Assembly: GCA_964654415.1 (NCBI GenBank)
Contig: CAZZIP010000016.1
Span: 1 to 42,391 of the forward strand
Direction of reading: 5' to 3'
Length of the DNA stretch: 42,391 nucleotides
Source: Methylohalobius sp964654415
GTDB lineage: Bacteria; Pseudomonadota; Gammaproteobacteria; Methylococcales; Methylothermaceae
The translations under genes and the position numbers were made by a program. Position 1 is the stretch's first letter. Each line of letters starts with the position of its first letter. Shown here in pieces: positions 27,990 through 37,261 of the stretch. The notes under the pieces were generated by a model, which worked only from the letters and a program-made list of their open reading frames with translations, ran no database searches and had not been told where the DNA came from.

Positions 27990-29657
27990 ATGCTGACAAC
28001 TTTAAGCATCCGCGATCTTGCAGTCGTCAAGCAATTGAACCTGGAATGGTCACCCGGCTTCACCGCGCTGACAGGAGAAACCGGCGCGGGAAAATCGATC
28101 CTGCTCACTGCCCTCGAACTGGGCCTGGGGGGGCGTGCCGATGCCGACTTGGTCCGAAGCGGCGCCGAGCGGGCAGAGGTGATCTTAGAATTCGACCTAG
28201 ATTGCGCCCCGGCCGCCAGTCAGTGGCTCAAAGACAACGCGCTGGAGGATGGCAAGACCTGCCTCATCCGCCGTATCATAGCCACAAAGGGCCGCCATCG
28301 GGCGTTCGTCAATGACCGCCCGGTTAGCCTTGAGGCGCTGCAAACCTTGGGGCAGCACCTGGTAGAAATCCACGGTCAGCACGCACACCTGCGCCTTCGC
28401 CAACCCCATGCCCAACGCCAGCTCCTCGACGTCCACGCTGGCCATCAGGCCCTGCTCGCCCAACTGGCCGAGCTTCACCGCGCCTGGCACAGCTGCCGGG
28501 AACGCTTGGCAAAGCTGCGCCAAAGCGCCGCCGATCAGACCCTGAGGGAGGAATTCCTGCGCTACCAGATCCAGGAACTGGAGGCGGCTGCGGTCGAGAC
28601 GCTAGACTTCAACGCCCTGCTCGAGGAGCATACCCGTCTGGCCAATCTGGACAAGATCTTGGCCAGCGTGCGAGCCCAACTGCATCTGCTTTATGAGGCA
28701 GAGCCTTCGGCGGTGGATTTGATCGATCAGGCAGCCCGGGAGCTTGAATTCCTTCTCAATCTGGCGCCAGAGTTCAAAGAAGCGGCAGAGCTCGTGCGCA
28801 GCGCTCAGATTCAGCTGGAGGAGGCCGGTCACGCCCTGCGTCAGCGTCTGGGCCAGCTGGAGGCCGACCCTGCCCGCTTGCAATTTTTGGAACAGCAATT
28901 AGGTTTGCTTTATGATCTGGCGCGTAAACATCGGGTGGCTCCCGAAGCGCTCGCCGGGCGCCTGTTCCAGATGCGCGCCGAACTTCGCGATCTGACCCAC
29001 CAGGAAGTGCAGATCGCCGAACTGGAACGGCAGCTCGAGGATCTGGAACACCGTTATCGGGAGTTGGCCGCACACTTGAGCGCGCGCCGCCGCGAATGCG
29101 CCCAGGGACTTGCAGCGCGCATCACCGAACTGATGCGCAAACTGGGTATGCCCCACGGCCAATTTGCAATCGAGGTCCAAACCGAGGTCGATGCTGAACC
29201 CCGTGCGGAAGGTTTGGACCGAATCGAATTCCTAGTTACTGCCAATCCCGGTCTGCCCTTAAGGCCCCTGGCCAAAGTCGCCTCGGGCGGGGAGTTGTCG
29301 CGCCTGAGCCTGGCCATTCAGGTAGCGTGTAGCGAAGCCCGATCGGTACCCACTCTGGTCTTCGACGAGGTGGACAGCGGCATCGGTGGAGGCGTGGCGG
29401 AGATCGTCGGTCGTCACTTGCGGGAACTGGGCCTGCACCAGCAGGTGCTGTGCGTTACCCATCTCCCCCAGGTTGCCGCCCAAGCCCATCACCACTGCCT
29501 GGTCACTAAGACCACGGACGGTGGTGAGGCAGAAACCCGAGTTCTCCCTTTGACCGAAGACGATCGGAGACAAGAGATCGCGAGGATGCTGGGAGGGATC
29601 AAAATCACTAGGCAAACCCTAGCCCATGCCGAGGAAATGCTGCAATGGACAAAATAA
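27990..29657 (+). CDS. recN: DNA repair protein RecN
   Basis: RecN is an SMC-like ATPase that helps repair double-strand breaks. The 555-residue protein has Walker A GETGAGKSILL near residue 31. A long central coiled-coil region rich in Q, E, L and R covers about 160-370. The ABC signature ASGGELSRLSLA is near 430 and Walker B TLVFDEVDSGIGGG near 454. Conserved CVTHLPQVAA lies near 490. The ATG lies seven bases after nadK. Its 3' end overlaps aguA by 13 bases. Confidence 0.97.
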   Translation: MLTTLSIRDLAVVKQLNLEWSPGFTALTGETGAGKSILLTALELGLGGRADADLVRSGAERAEVILEFDLDCAPAASQWLKDNALEDGKTCLIRRIIATKGRHRAFVNDRPVSLEALQTLGQHLVEIHGQHAHLRLRQPHAQRQLLDVHAGHQALLAQLAELHRAWHSCRERLAKLRQSAADQTLREEFLRYQIQELEAAAVETLDFNALLEEHTRLANLDKILASVRAQLHLLYEAEPSAVDLIDQAARELEFLLNLAPEFKEAAELVRSAQIQLEEAGHALRQRLGQLEADPARLQFLEQQLGLLYDLARKHRVAPEALAGRLFQMRAELRDLTHQEVQIAELERQLEDLEHRYRELAAHLSARRRECAQGLAARITELMRKLGMPHGQFAIEVQTEVDAEPRAEGLDRIEFLVTANPGLPLRPLAKVASGGELSRLSLAIQVACSEARSVPTLVFDEVDSGIGGGVAEIVGRHLRELGLHQQVLCVTHLPQVAAQAHHHCLVTKTTDGGEAETRVLPLTEDDRRQEIARMLGGIKITRQTLAHAEEMLQWTK

Positions 29658-30685
29658 TCTTGCCACCCGAGTGGGCGCCACAGGCGTTCGTTCTGCTGGC
29701 CTGGCCTCATCCGCAAGGGGATTTTGCTCCTTGGCTGGAGGCAGTGGAACACACTTATGCCTTGACAGTGGCTGCCATCAGCCGCCGCCAGGGGGTGATG
29801 ATCGTCTGTCGGAACGGAGAACATCGTGCCCGGATCGAGGCGATCTTGAATCGCTACTCAGTTGTGGCGGCGCGAATCGGCTTCGGCATAGGGGCTTACC
29901 GCGACGTCTGGGTACGGGATACCGCTCCTTTGACCGTCTATCAAGGCAAAAGCGGCTGCCTGGTTGATTTCCGCTTCAATGGCTGGGGTGGCAAATACCC
30001 TTGGGCGGAAGACGACGTTTTAGGTCAGTGCCTGTACCGACAGGGTGTCTTCGGCCAAACCCCTTACCGGCGGGTAGACTGGGTGGTTGAAGGCGGTAGC
30101 TTGGAAACCGACGGTCTGGGCACTTTGCTGGCTACGCGCAGTTCAGTGCAAAACTTGAACCGCAATCCCGACCCGGAGCGAGCCGAATCGATCCTCGCAG
30201 AACACTTGGGAATAAAGCGCTTTTTGTGGCTGGACCATGGGTATCTAACGGGCGATGACACCGACGGTCACGTCGACACTTTAGCCAGATTCTGTACGCC
30301 CTCGACGATTGTCTATCAATCCTGTGCCGATCGCGGCGATCCTGACTACGCAGCGCTTAACGCCATGGCGTTGCAATTGGCCAGCTTTAAAACCCCAGAT
30401 GGGGCGCCTTATCGCCTCATCGCCTTACCGTCGCCCAAGCCTATCCATCACCCGGACGGAAAACGGTTGCCGGCCTCTTATGCCAACTTTCTGATCATTA
30501 ACGAAGCAGTGCTGGTGCCTACTTACGACGACCCCGCCGATGCCGAGGCGCTGGCCGAACTCGGGCGGGCCTTCCCTGAGCGGGAGATCGTTGCCATCCC
30601 GGCGCGTGCCTTGATTTACCAATATGGCAGTTTGCATTGCATGACTATGCAGTATCCTCAACTTATCCGTTTCAAAGGACCCTAA
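29645..30685 (+). CDS. aguA: Agmatine deiminase
   Basis: AguA hydrolyses agmatine to N-carbamoylputrescine and ammonia. The 346-residue protein belongs to the guanidino-group-modifying (pentein) fold. It has the start PPEWAPQAFVLLAWP, the substrate motif YRDVWVRDTAPL near 93, a catalytic histidine in DDTDGHVDTLARF near 200 and the nucleophilic cysteine in GSLHCMTMQYP near the end. It overlaps recN and is translationally coupled to aguB through a TAATG junction, giving a complete agmatine-to-putrescine route. Confidence 0.96.
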   Translation: MDKIILPPEWAPQAFVLLAWPHPQGDFAPWLEAVEHTYALTVAAISRRQGVMIVCRNGEHRARIEAILNRYSVVAARIGFGIGAYRDVWVRDTAPLTVYQGKSGCLVDFRFNGWGGKYPWAEDDVLGQCLYRQGVFGQTPYRRVDWVVEGGSLETDGLGTLLATRSSVQNLNRNPDPERAESILAEHLGIKRFLWLDHGYLTGDDTDGHVDTLARFCTPSTIVYQSCADRGDPDYAALNAMALQLASFKTPDGAPYRLIALPSPKPIHHPDGKRLPASYANFLIINEAVLVPTYDDPADAEALAELGRAFPEREIVAIPARALIYQYGSLHCMTMQYPQLIRFKGP

Positions 30686-31572
30686 TGCGAGACCACCTAT
30701 ACGTTGCCCTGATCCAACAAGCTTGTTGCGGTAACCGGCGAGAAAACTTGAGTCTATCCGAGCGCGCCATTCGCACGGCCGCAGCTGAAGGAGCCGAATT
30801 GATCCTGTTGCCGGAACTGCATACCTTGCCTTACTTCTGCCAGACAGAAGACCTTGCCTACTTCGATCTGGCTGAGCCGATCCCAGGGCCGGCGACCGAA
30901 TTCTTGGCTGCTTTGGCTGCAGAACTCAAAGTAGTGATCGTGGGGTCGCTGTTTGAAAAGCGCGCCTGTGGCTTGTACCACAATACTGCGGTGGTTCTGG
31001 AACGAGACGGCTCGCTGGCAGGGAAATACCGCAAGATGCATATTCCCGACGATCCGGGTTACTACGAAAAATTTTATTTCACGCCAGGCGACCTCGGGAT
31101 TAAACCCATCTCCACCAGCGTAGGCAAGCTCGGAGTGTTAGTATGCTGGGATCAATGGTTTCCGGAAGCAGCACGCCTGATGACTTTGGCGGGTGCCGAT
31201 TTATTGCTTTATCCCACGGCCATCGGTTGGAATCCGCACGATGACGAAGCGGAAAAACAGCGCCAGCTGGAGGCTTGGCAACTGATTCAACGCGCCCATG
31301 CGGTCGCCAATGGGTTGCCGGTATTAGTCTGCAATCGGATCGGTCTGGAATCGGACCCCAGCCGCCAAACGGCCGGAATTCATTTCTGGGGGAATAGTTT
31401 TATCGCTGGCCCCCAGGGGGAATGGATCGCCCGGGCAAATGCAGACGAGGAAAAAATATTATTCGCATGTTTGGATCGGACGAGGAGTGAAAAAATTCGC
31501 CGGACCTGGCCTTTTCTACGCGATCGGCGGATCGATGCTTATGCTGACCTGACCCGGCGCTGGTTGGATTGA
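30685..31572 (+). CDS. aguB: N-carbamoylputrescine amidase
   Basis: AguB hydrolyses N-carbamoylputrescine to putrescine, CO2 and ammonia. The 295-residue nitrilase-family protein shows the catalytic triad as E in LPELHTLPYF, K in KYRKMHIPDDPGYYEKFYF and C in VLVCWDQWFPEAAR. The start ATG shares a base with the aguA stop (TAATG), with AAAGGA upstream. It converges on the H-NS-like gene with a nine-base gap. The pair points to putrescine synthesis through arginine and agmatine. Confidence 0.97.
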   Translation: MRDHLYVALIQQACCGNRRENLSLSERAIRTAAAEGAELILLPELHTLPYFCQTEDLAYFDLAEPIPGPATEFLAALAAELKVVIVGSLFEKRACGLYHNTAVVLERDGSLAGKYRKMHIPDDPGYYEKFYFTPGDLGIKPISTSVGKLGVLVCWDQWFPEAARLMTLAGADLLLYPTAIGWNPHDDEAEKQRQLEAWQLIQRAHAVANGLPVLVCNRIGLESDPSRQTAGIHFWGNSFIAGPQGEWIARANADEEKILFACLDRTRSEKIRRTWPFLRDRRIDAYADLTRRWLD

Positions 31573-31581
31573 AAAGGCAGA

Positions 31582-31920
31582 TCAGTTGTGGATGCGGAAC
31601 TCCTCCCGGTCGTGCCCCTGGGCGACCAATTCCCTGAGCCAGCGTGGCATTTGACCACGCCCAGTCCAGGTCAGAGAACGATCGGTCGGATGGCGATATT
31701 TGGGTTGAAGCCTAGTTCCCCGACGAGAAGGTTTGGTCTCCGACCTAGGTTTGACCCGGATCTCGACTTCGAGTCCCGCTTGAGCGGCCAACTCCCGAAT
31801 TTGGCGCATCGCTTGCTCCTGTTTCTGCTTCTGTTTGAGTTCGAGCGCGCGCTGGGCCTCCTCAATCACCCGCCGCAATTCCTCGGGGGATAGTTCTTGC
31901 AGTTGTTCTTCGATTTGCAT
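31582..31920 (-). CDS. H-NS-family nucleoid protein
   Basis: The 112-residue protein has an N-terminal coiled coil rich in E, Q and L (residues 1-45; SPEELRRVIEEAQRALELKQ). A basic linker (KPRSETKPSRRGTR) leads to the C-terminal H-NS DNA-binding motif YRHPTDRSLTWTGRGQMPRW (consensus TWxGRGRxPxWL). Such proteins bind AT-rich DNA and silence transcription. I chose ATG 31920 because the coiled coil begins there; the frame is open up to 32052, but the extension overlaps the divergent promoter region. It is divergent from the rhodanese gene and convergent with aguB. Confidence 0.88.
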   Translation of the reverse strand: MQIEEQLQELSPEELRRVIEEAQRALELKQKQKQEQAMRQIRELAAQAGLEVEIRVKPRSETKPSRRGTRLQPKYRHPTDRSLTWTGRGQMPRWLRELVAQGHDREEFRIHN

Positions 31921-32001
31921 GTCCAACGATTTATGTCTCACGTCCAAATTGAACCAAAAATCAGTATAACTTATTTCTCGGTTTTTATCTTCAATGCTTT
32001 T

Positions 32002-32640
32002 ATGCAAATTATTAAACCCATTGTCACGATTGTTGGGATATTCAGCGCTCACTTAGTAACTCATGCACAGCCTAAAACTCCTACTGAATCAGTAGGCATT
32101 ACCAAAAGTATCCAGAGAATCGAAATCAAAACCCCTACCCGGAACGTTGTGATTCAACGCGAGCAAGATCCGCTGCATACGATCGAGCCGCCTTTTGACA
32201 AAACTTCGCGCGCTTGTCCACCGTTTTGTATCCAACCTATCACTGCAGCGCCTGGGGTTGAAACTCTTGGAGAACTGGAATTGATCGAATTCTTGCAAAA
32301 AACCCGGGACGATCGGATTATGATTATCGATACCCGTTTGCCCGAATGGTACCAGCGGGGAACGATCCCCTTGGCCGTCAATTTCCCATCCGAGAGTTTC
32401 AGCAAAGATCTTTCCTACTTGCTAGAAAAACATCTAGGGGCGAAGAAAAGTGGCAATCAATGGGATTATACCAACGCCAAAACTCTGGTGTTATTTTGCA
32501 ACGGCTATTGGAACCCAGATTCTTATGAGGCGATCAAACAGCTGATTGCTCACGGTTATCCAGCGGAGAAACTCAAGTGGTACCGCGGCGGTATGCAAAG
32601 CTGGTTATCCTTGGGATTGACCACGGAAAAACCGCAATGA
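32002..32640 (+). CDS. Secreted rhodanese-domain protein
   Basis: An N-terminal hydrophobic segment (MQIIKPIVTIVGIFSAHLVT) looks like a signal peptide of a 212-residue periplasmic protein. A CPPFC motif near residue 71 precedes one rhodanese domain. That domain shows IIDTRLPEWYQRGTIPLAVN and the active-site loop beginning at the cysteine of VLFCNGYWNPDSYEA, then KWYRGGMQSWLSLGL. The catalytic cysteine is present, so sulfur transfer is possible, but the substrate is unknown. The start is uncertain: no good ribosome binding site, and the frame extends to 31897. It is read divergently from the H-NS-like gene. Confidence 0.8.
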   Translation: MQIIKPIVTIVGIFSAHLVTHAQPKTPTESVGITKSIQRIEIKTPTRNVVIQREQDPLHTIEPPFDKTSRACPPFCIQPITAAPGVETLGELELIEFLQKTRDDRIMIIDTRLPEWYQRGTIPLAVNFPSESFSKDLSYLLEKHLGAKKSGNQWDYTNAKTLVLFCNGYWNPDSYEAIKQLIAHGYPAEKLKWYRGGMQSWLSLGLTTEKPQ

Positions 32641-32725
32641 GCTTTCAGCCATTCCTCAAATGGTTAAGCTTTGGCGGTTGACTTGAATTTTTCTTTTTCG
32701 ATTTACCGCATTGCCCATCTATCCC

Positions 32726-35700
32726 ATGACCGATATCGCGCGGCAGCATATTCAAAAAAAACCTCTCTTGCTCTATCCTCCGACTGCCGATAGTCCAGAT
32801 CGCCCGCTCAGTTGGCACGGACTGGTCGGAGCCGCCGAGGCCGTGGCTATTGCCCGAGCCATCGAGACAGATCCCCGCCTGTATGTGGTAGTTACTGACG
32901 ACAGCCACAGCGCAGCCCAGATGGAGCGAGCGATCCGCTTTTTCTTGGGTGAGCAGTCCCAGGTATTGCACTTTCCAGACTGGGAGACACTACCCTACGA
33001 CGTTTTTTCGCCCCTGCCGGAAATCGTTTCCCAACGCCTGCGCACTCTGGTCCGACTGCCGCTCGTCCAAAGCGGGGTGCTGATCACTACTATCGCCACG
33101 CTCATGCAACGGTTGGCGCCCCGGGAGCATATTCTGGCGCACAGCTTCTCCCTGAAAGTGGGTGACCGGCTGGATTTGGCTAATTTCCGAAGCCGATTGG
33201 AGCAGGCGGGCTATCAACTCGTCCCCAAAGTCCAGCAGCATGGCGAGTTCAGCGTGCGAGGCGCGATCCTGGATTTGTTCCCCCAAGGTTATGACACCCC
33301 GCTTAGGATCGAGCTGTTCGACGAAGAGATTGAGTCCATCCGCAGCTTCGATCCGGAAACCCAGCGCTCGGTCACAAAAATCAACGCTTTCGAGCTCTAT
33401 CCGGCGCGCGAATTTCCCACGGATGAAGCTGGAATCAAGCGATTCCGTCGCGCTTTTCGTGCCGCGTTCCCGGATTTACCCGGTCCAAGTGCGCTCTACC
33501 AGGACGTCAGCCAAGGATTCTTTCCCGGAGGGATCGAATCCTATCTGCCCTTGTTCCTAGACCAGACTGAAACCCTCTTCGATTATCTGCCGCCGCATAA
33601 GACCACTCTGGTTCTAAAAGCCCAAGCGCAGAATGCCTCCCAATTCTTTGCTGAAGTCCAGAGTCGCTATCAACTTCGCCGTGCCGACTTGGATCGTCCT
33701 CCATTGCCACCGGAGGCCCTTTATCTAACTCCAGAGGCGTTCATCGAGCGTGTGCGCGCTTATCCGCGCGTTCATTTGACCGAAGCCGGGGAAACCACCC
33801 GGCGGGCCGAGTTCGCCGTCTCCTCTTTACCGGTGCTGAATTTCCAGCCCCACAAAAAGCAGCCGGCACAGGCGCTTTTGGATTTCCTCGAACAGGTTAA
33901 AAGTCCGGTCCTGTTTAGCGCTGAAAGCCCAGGCCGACGGGCCGCCCTGGAGGAGACCCTGGGCAAGCTCGGCCTGCGCGTGCAGCCGGTAGCGGACTGG
34001 CGGGATTTTCTCGACCATCGCCCGGCCCTAGGTTTGACCGTCGCTCCGCTGGAAGAGGGGTTATGGAGCAGCGAGCCCCCCCTTGTAGTGATCCCGGAAA
34101 CCCTGCTGTTGGGGGAAAAAGTACGCCAGCGTCGAAGGAGCGCTGCCGGCCAAGCAATCGAGAACCTAGTTGCAGATTTGCAGGAACTGACCATCGGCGC
34201 GCCTGTGGTCCACCGCGACCATGGGGTAGGTCGCTACTTAGGGCTTAAGCGGCTGGAGGTCGGTGGGGTAGAGGGTGAGTTTCTGACCTTGGAATATGCC
34301 GGCGGTGACAAGCTCTACGTGCCGGTCTCCTCGCTCCACCTGATCCACCGCTATAGCGGCGCCGACGGCGAAACCGCGCCTCTGCACCGCCTCGGCGGCG
34401 AGCAGTGGGAGAAGGCCAAGCGCAGGGCCCAGGCAAAGATCCGCGACGTGGCGGCAGAGCTTTTAGAGATCGCCGCTAAACGCGCCGCCGCCAAAGGCTG
34501 CGCTTTGCAGGTGGAGGAAACTGCTTATGCAGCGTTCGCCGCCGCCTTTCCGTTCGAGGAAACCCCCGATCAAGCCGCCGCCATCGCTGCGGTTCTTGCC
34601 GACATGCAGGCGCCCCAGCCGATGGACCGGGTGGTGTGCGGCGACGTCGGTTTCGGTAAAACCGAGGTGGCCATGCGTGCGGCCTTCGTCGCGGTTCAGA
34701 ACAGCAAGCAGGTGGCGGTCCTAGTGCCTACCACCCTGCTCGCCCAACAACACCATCGGAATTTCTGTGACCGCTTCGCCGACTGGCCGGTGCGGATCGA
34801 GGTCTTGTCGCGCTTTTCTTCCCCCAAGCAGCAACTCAAGATTCTCGAGGATACTGCAGCCGGCAAGGTGGACATCTTGATCGGCACGCACAAGCTGCTC
34901 CAGCAGGGAGTGAAATACAAGGATCTGGGGCTGGTCATCATCGACGAAGAACACCGCTTCGGCGTGCGCCAAAAGGAACATTTCAAGCGTCTACGCAGCG
35001 AGGTGGATCTGCTGACCCTTACCGCCACTCCCATCCCGCGCACTTTGAGCATGTCTTTGAGCGGCCTCAGGGATATTTCGGTCATCGCCAGCCCCCCGGA
35101 GGGCCGCCATCCGATCCAGACCTTCGTCAGCCAATGGGTCGATGCCTTGATTCAAGAGGCGATCCTGCGTGAGTTCAAACGCGGTGGCCAGGTCTATTTC
35201 GTCCACAACAAAATCGATGGCCTGGCTAGGATGGCCGAGGAGATCCAGCGCCTGGTGCCTGGAGCGCGCCTGCGCATCGCCCACGGCCAAATGTCGGAGC
35301 GCGAACTGGAGAAGATCATGCTGGATTTTTACCACCAGCGCTTCAACCTGCTGCTATGTACCACGATCATCGAAAGCGGGATCGATGTCCCTAGCGCTAA
35401 TACCATCCTGATCAACCGCGCCGACCTATTCGGCCTGGCACAACTGCACCAACTCCGCGGGCGAGTTGGCCGCTCCCACCACCGCGCCTATGCTTACCTG
35501 ATCGTACCGCCCAAATCGCTGATGACCAGGGATGCGATCAAACGCCTGGAGGCCATAGAAGCCTGCGGCGAACTAGGGGCGGGGTTTTTGATTTCCACCC
35601 ATGACCTGGAAATCCGCGGCGCTGGCGAACTCCTGGGAGACGAGCAAAGCGGTCAAATCCAGGAGATCGGTTTTGCCCTTTACGCAGAACTTTTGCAGCG

Positions 35701-36190
35701 GGCTGTAGCCGCTCTCAAATCGGGTCAGGAAATCGCTTTCGACGTCCCGGATACTCAAGTAGAGATCGACCTCAGACTGCCTGCTTTGATCCCGGACGAT
35801 TACCTGCCCGACGTTCACTCCCGCTTGGTACTCTACAAGCGCATCGCCAATGCGCGCGATCCCAAAGCCTTGGAAGATCTGCAAGTGGAAATGATCGACC
35901 GCTTTGGCCCGCTGCCTGAGCCGGTCAGACATCTATTCGCGTTGGCCGAGATTAAGCTTAAAGCCGAACGACTCGGGATTGCCAAAATCGAAGGCGCTGA
36001 AGCAGGTGGCAGGATAGTATTTGGACCTAAGCCCAGTGTCGATGTGGCCAGACTAATCCAGATCGTGCAGGGCCAGCCTAAGGTCTTTCTCTTTGACGGA
36101 GCAGACAAGCTGCGCTTCCAAACCCGTTTGAATACGCCTTGCGAACGCATGGCGTTTGTCAGCAATCTTTTGGAGATGCTAGCGGCTTAA
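32726..36190 (+). CDS. mfd: Transcription-repair coupling factor Mfd
   Basis: Mfd removes RNA polymerase stalled at DNA damage and recruits UvrA. The 1154-residue protein has the UvrB-homology N-terminal region (HFPDWETLPYDVFSPLPE near 90), the RNA polymerase interaction domain (GAPVVHRDHGVGRYLGLKRL near 496) and RecG-like helicase motifs. Those include Walker A CGDVGFGKTEVAMRAAF near 640, DEEHRFGVRQKEHF near 743 and QLRGRVGRSHHRAYAYL near 908. The C-terminal TRCF domain is complete. I chose ATG 32726; a TTG five codons earlier is possible. No ribosome binding site is obvious. Confidence 0.98.
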   Translation: MTDIARQHIQKKPLLLYPPTADSPDRPLSWHGLVGAAEAVAIARAIETDPRLYVVVTDDSHSAAQMERAIRFFLGEQSQVLHFPDWETLPYDVFSPLPEIVSQRLRTLVRLPLVQSGVLITTIATLMQRLAPREHILAHSFSLKVGDRLDLANFRSRLEQAGYQLVPKVQQHGEFSVRGAILDLFPQGYDTPLRIELFDEEIESIRSFDPETQRSVTKINAFELYPAREFPTDEAGIKRFRRAFRAAFPDLPGPSALYQDVSQGFFPGGIESYLPLFLDQTETLFDYLPPHKTTLVLKAQAQNASQFFAEVQSRYQLRRADLDRPPLPPEALYLTPEAFIERVRAYPRVHLTEAGETTRRAEFAVSSLPVLNFQPHKKQPAQALLDFLEQVKSPVLFSAESPGRRAALEETLGKLGLRVQPVADWRDFLDHRPALGLTVAPLEEGLWSSEPPLVVIPETLLLGEKVRQRRRSAAGQAIENLVADLQELTIGAPVVHRDHGVGRYLGLKRLEVGGVEGEFLTLEYAGGDKLYVPVSSLHLIHRYSGADGETAPLHRLGGEQWEKAKRRAQAKIRDVAAELLEIAAKRAAAKGCALQVEETAYAAFAAAFPFEETPDQAAAIAAVLADMQAPQPMDRVVCGDVGFGKTEVAMRAAFVAVQNSKQVAVLVPTTLLAQQHHRNFCDRFADWPVRIEVLSRFSSPKQQLKILEDTAAGKVDILIGTHKLLQQGVKYKDLGLVIIDEEHRFGVRQKEHFKRLRSEVDLLTLTATPIPRTLSMSLSGLRDISVIASPPEGRHPIQTFVSQWVDALIQEAILREFKRGGQVYFVHNKIDGLARMAEEIQRLVPGARLRIAHGQMSERELEKIMLDFYHQRFNLLLCTTIIESGIDVPSANTILINRADLFGLAQLHQLRGRVGRSHHRAYAYLIVPPKSLMTRDAIKRLEAIEACGELGAGFLISTHDLEIRGAGELLGDEQSGQIQEIGFALYAELLQRAVAALKSGQEIAFDVPDTQVEIDLRLPALIPDDYLPDVHSRLVLYKRIANARDPKALEDLQVEMIDRFGPLPEPVRHLFALAEIKLKAERLGIAKIEGAEAGGRIVFGPKPSVDVARLIQIVQGQPKVFLFDGADKLRFQTRLNTPCERMAFVSNLLEMLAA

Positions 36191-36250
36191 CTTAGTAGCC
36201 CAAGATGGGGTAAGATGAAGCTCAGCGAAACAAAGTTAAAGGTTAAGCCC

Positions 36251-36634
36251 ATGCGCGAAGAAACCGCCCAGATGGACCCGGAACATCTGTATCGAGAAGA
36301 AGTCTACACCGACCTTAAAACCGGTACCATCAAACAACTTATCCCAGTTACTTGTGAAGGCGCGCCTGATCCCAGCCGTAAGCTGGTTTTTGTCGGCCAG
36401 GCCACGGTGTTGACCCCGATGGGGAGCCTGCCTTTGAGCTTTGAGATCGATGCCAAAACCTTGCGCGAGGCGGTCGAGAAATACGCTCAGGCCGCCGAGC
36501 AAGGGCTTAAGGAAACGCTGGAGGAACTCAGGCGCTTACAGCAGGAACAGGTCAGCTCCCTGATCATCCCCAAAGGCGGCATGCCAGCGGATCTTAATCC
36601 TCCCGGCCTCGGCGGTAAGATCAAATTGCCTTGA
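36251..36634 (+). CDS. Conserved cytoplasmic protein of unknown function
   Basis: This 127-residue acidic protein has no signal peptide or membrane segment. It begins MREETAQMDPEHLYREEVYT, has a beta-rich middle (FVGQATVLTPMGSLPLSFEI), then a long helix (TLREAVEKYAQAAEQGLKET) and a short proline/glycine tail. I know similar small proteins near mfd in other gammaproteobacteria, but not what they do. An ATG at 36215 is also possible; 36251 is preferred because AAAGG lies eight bases upstream. It sits between mfd and the CsiV-like gene on the same strand. Confidence 0.7.
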   Translation: MREETAQMDPEHLYREEVYTDLKTGTIKQLIPVTCEGAPDPSRKLVFVGQATVLTPMGSLPLSFEIDAKTLREAVEKYAQAAEQGLKETLEELRRLQQEQVSSLIIPKGGMPADLNPPGLGGKIKLP

Positions 36635-36742
36635 ACAAGGCCTGGGCGCGCTCTATACGCCTTCGGAGTCGATCGGGGGTCTTTGCGGTCTCGGTGGCCA
36701 TTTTTCCAGAATTTGGACCTAGACCTTAAAGTTTTATTTTTC

Positions 36743-37261
36743 ATGTCGCGTATCAGGCTTGCGCTCAGTTTTATCATTGCGCTGACAGCGACCCCTGCGG
36801 TTCTAGCCGCCGAGACACAAGCCTGGTATCAGGTGGCGGTAGTGGTCTTCGCCCAACCCCCTGACACCGATGAGGACCTTACGGATCAACCGCCTTTTGC
36901 TTGGTCGTCCGACATGCGCGAACCTATCCCTTTGCCGGAAGACCAATCCGGCCTGTATGCTGCCTACGAGCAGCTACGCCGCTCGCCAGATCTTCGCCCG
37001 CTGTTGCACTTGGCTTGGCTTCAGCCGGCCGAGCCTGACCAGCTCGGTTCGCCCTATCATGTCCGAGGGGAGACAGTAGAGGGAATGCTCAGCTTAGAAC
37101 GCGGCGAATATCTCTATGTCTATGCGATCGTGGACATGGAATACCGCGCCGCCGATGGAACGGTCCACCGGCTGCGCGAGAGGCGGCAGATCAAATTCAA
37201 CGAGATTCACTACCTCGACCATCCCGCCTTCGGAGTGCTGGTCAGGGTGTCTCCTCGCTAA
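36743..37261 (+). CDS. CsiV-like secreted protein
   Basis: A signal peptide (MSRIRLALSFIIALTATPAV, cut near LAAETQ) leads a 172-residue periplasmic protein. The opening AWYQVAVVVFAQ and closing LRERRQIKFNEIHYLDHPAFGVLVRV pattern resemble the CsiV family, whose founding member binds peptidoglycan and supports LpoA in cell-wall synthesis. CsiV-type genes often follow mfd, which agrees. It is shorter than the usual 250 or more residues, with the middle reduced. An earlier in-frame start at 36683 would lengthen it by 20 residues but spoil the signal peptide. Confidence 0.65.
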   Translation: MSRIRLALSFIIALTATPAVLAAETQAWYQVAVVVFAQPPDTDEDLTDQPPFAWSSDMREPIPLPEDQSGLYAAYEQLRRSPDLRPLLHLAWLQPAEPDQLGSPYHVRGETVEGMLSLERGEYLYVYAIVDMEYRAADGTVHRLRERRQIKFNEIHYLDHPAFGVLVRVSPR

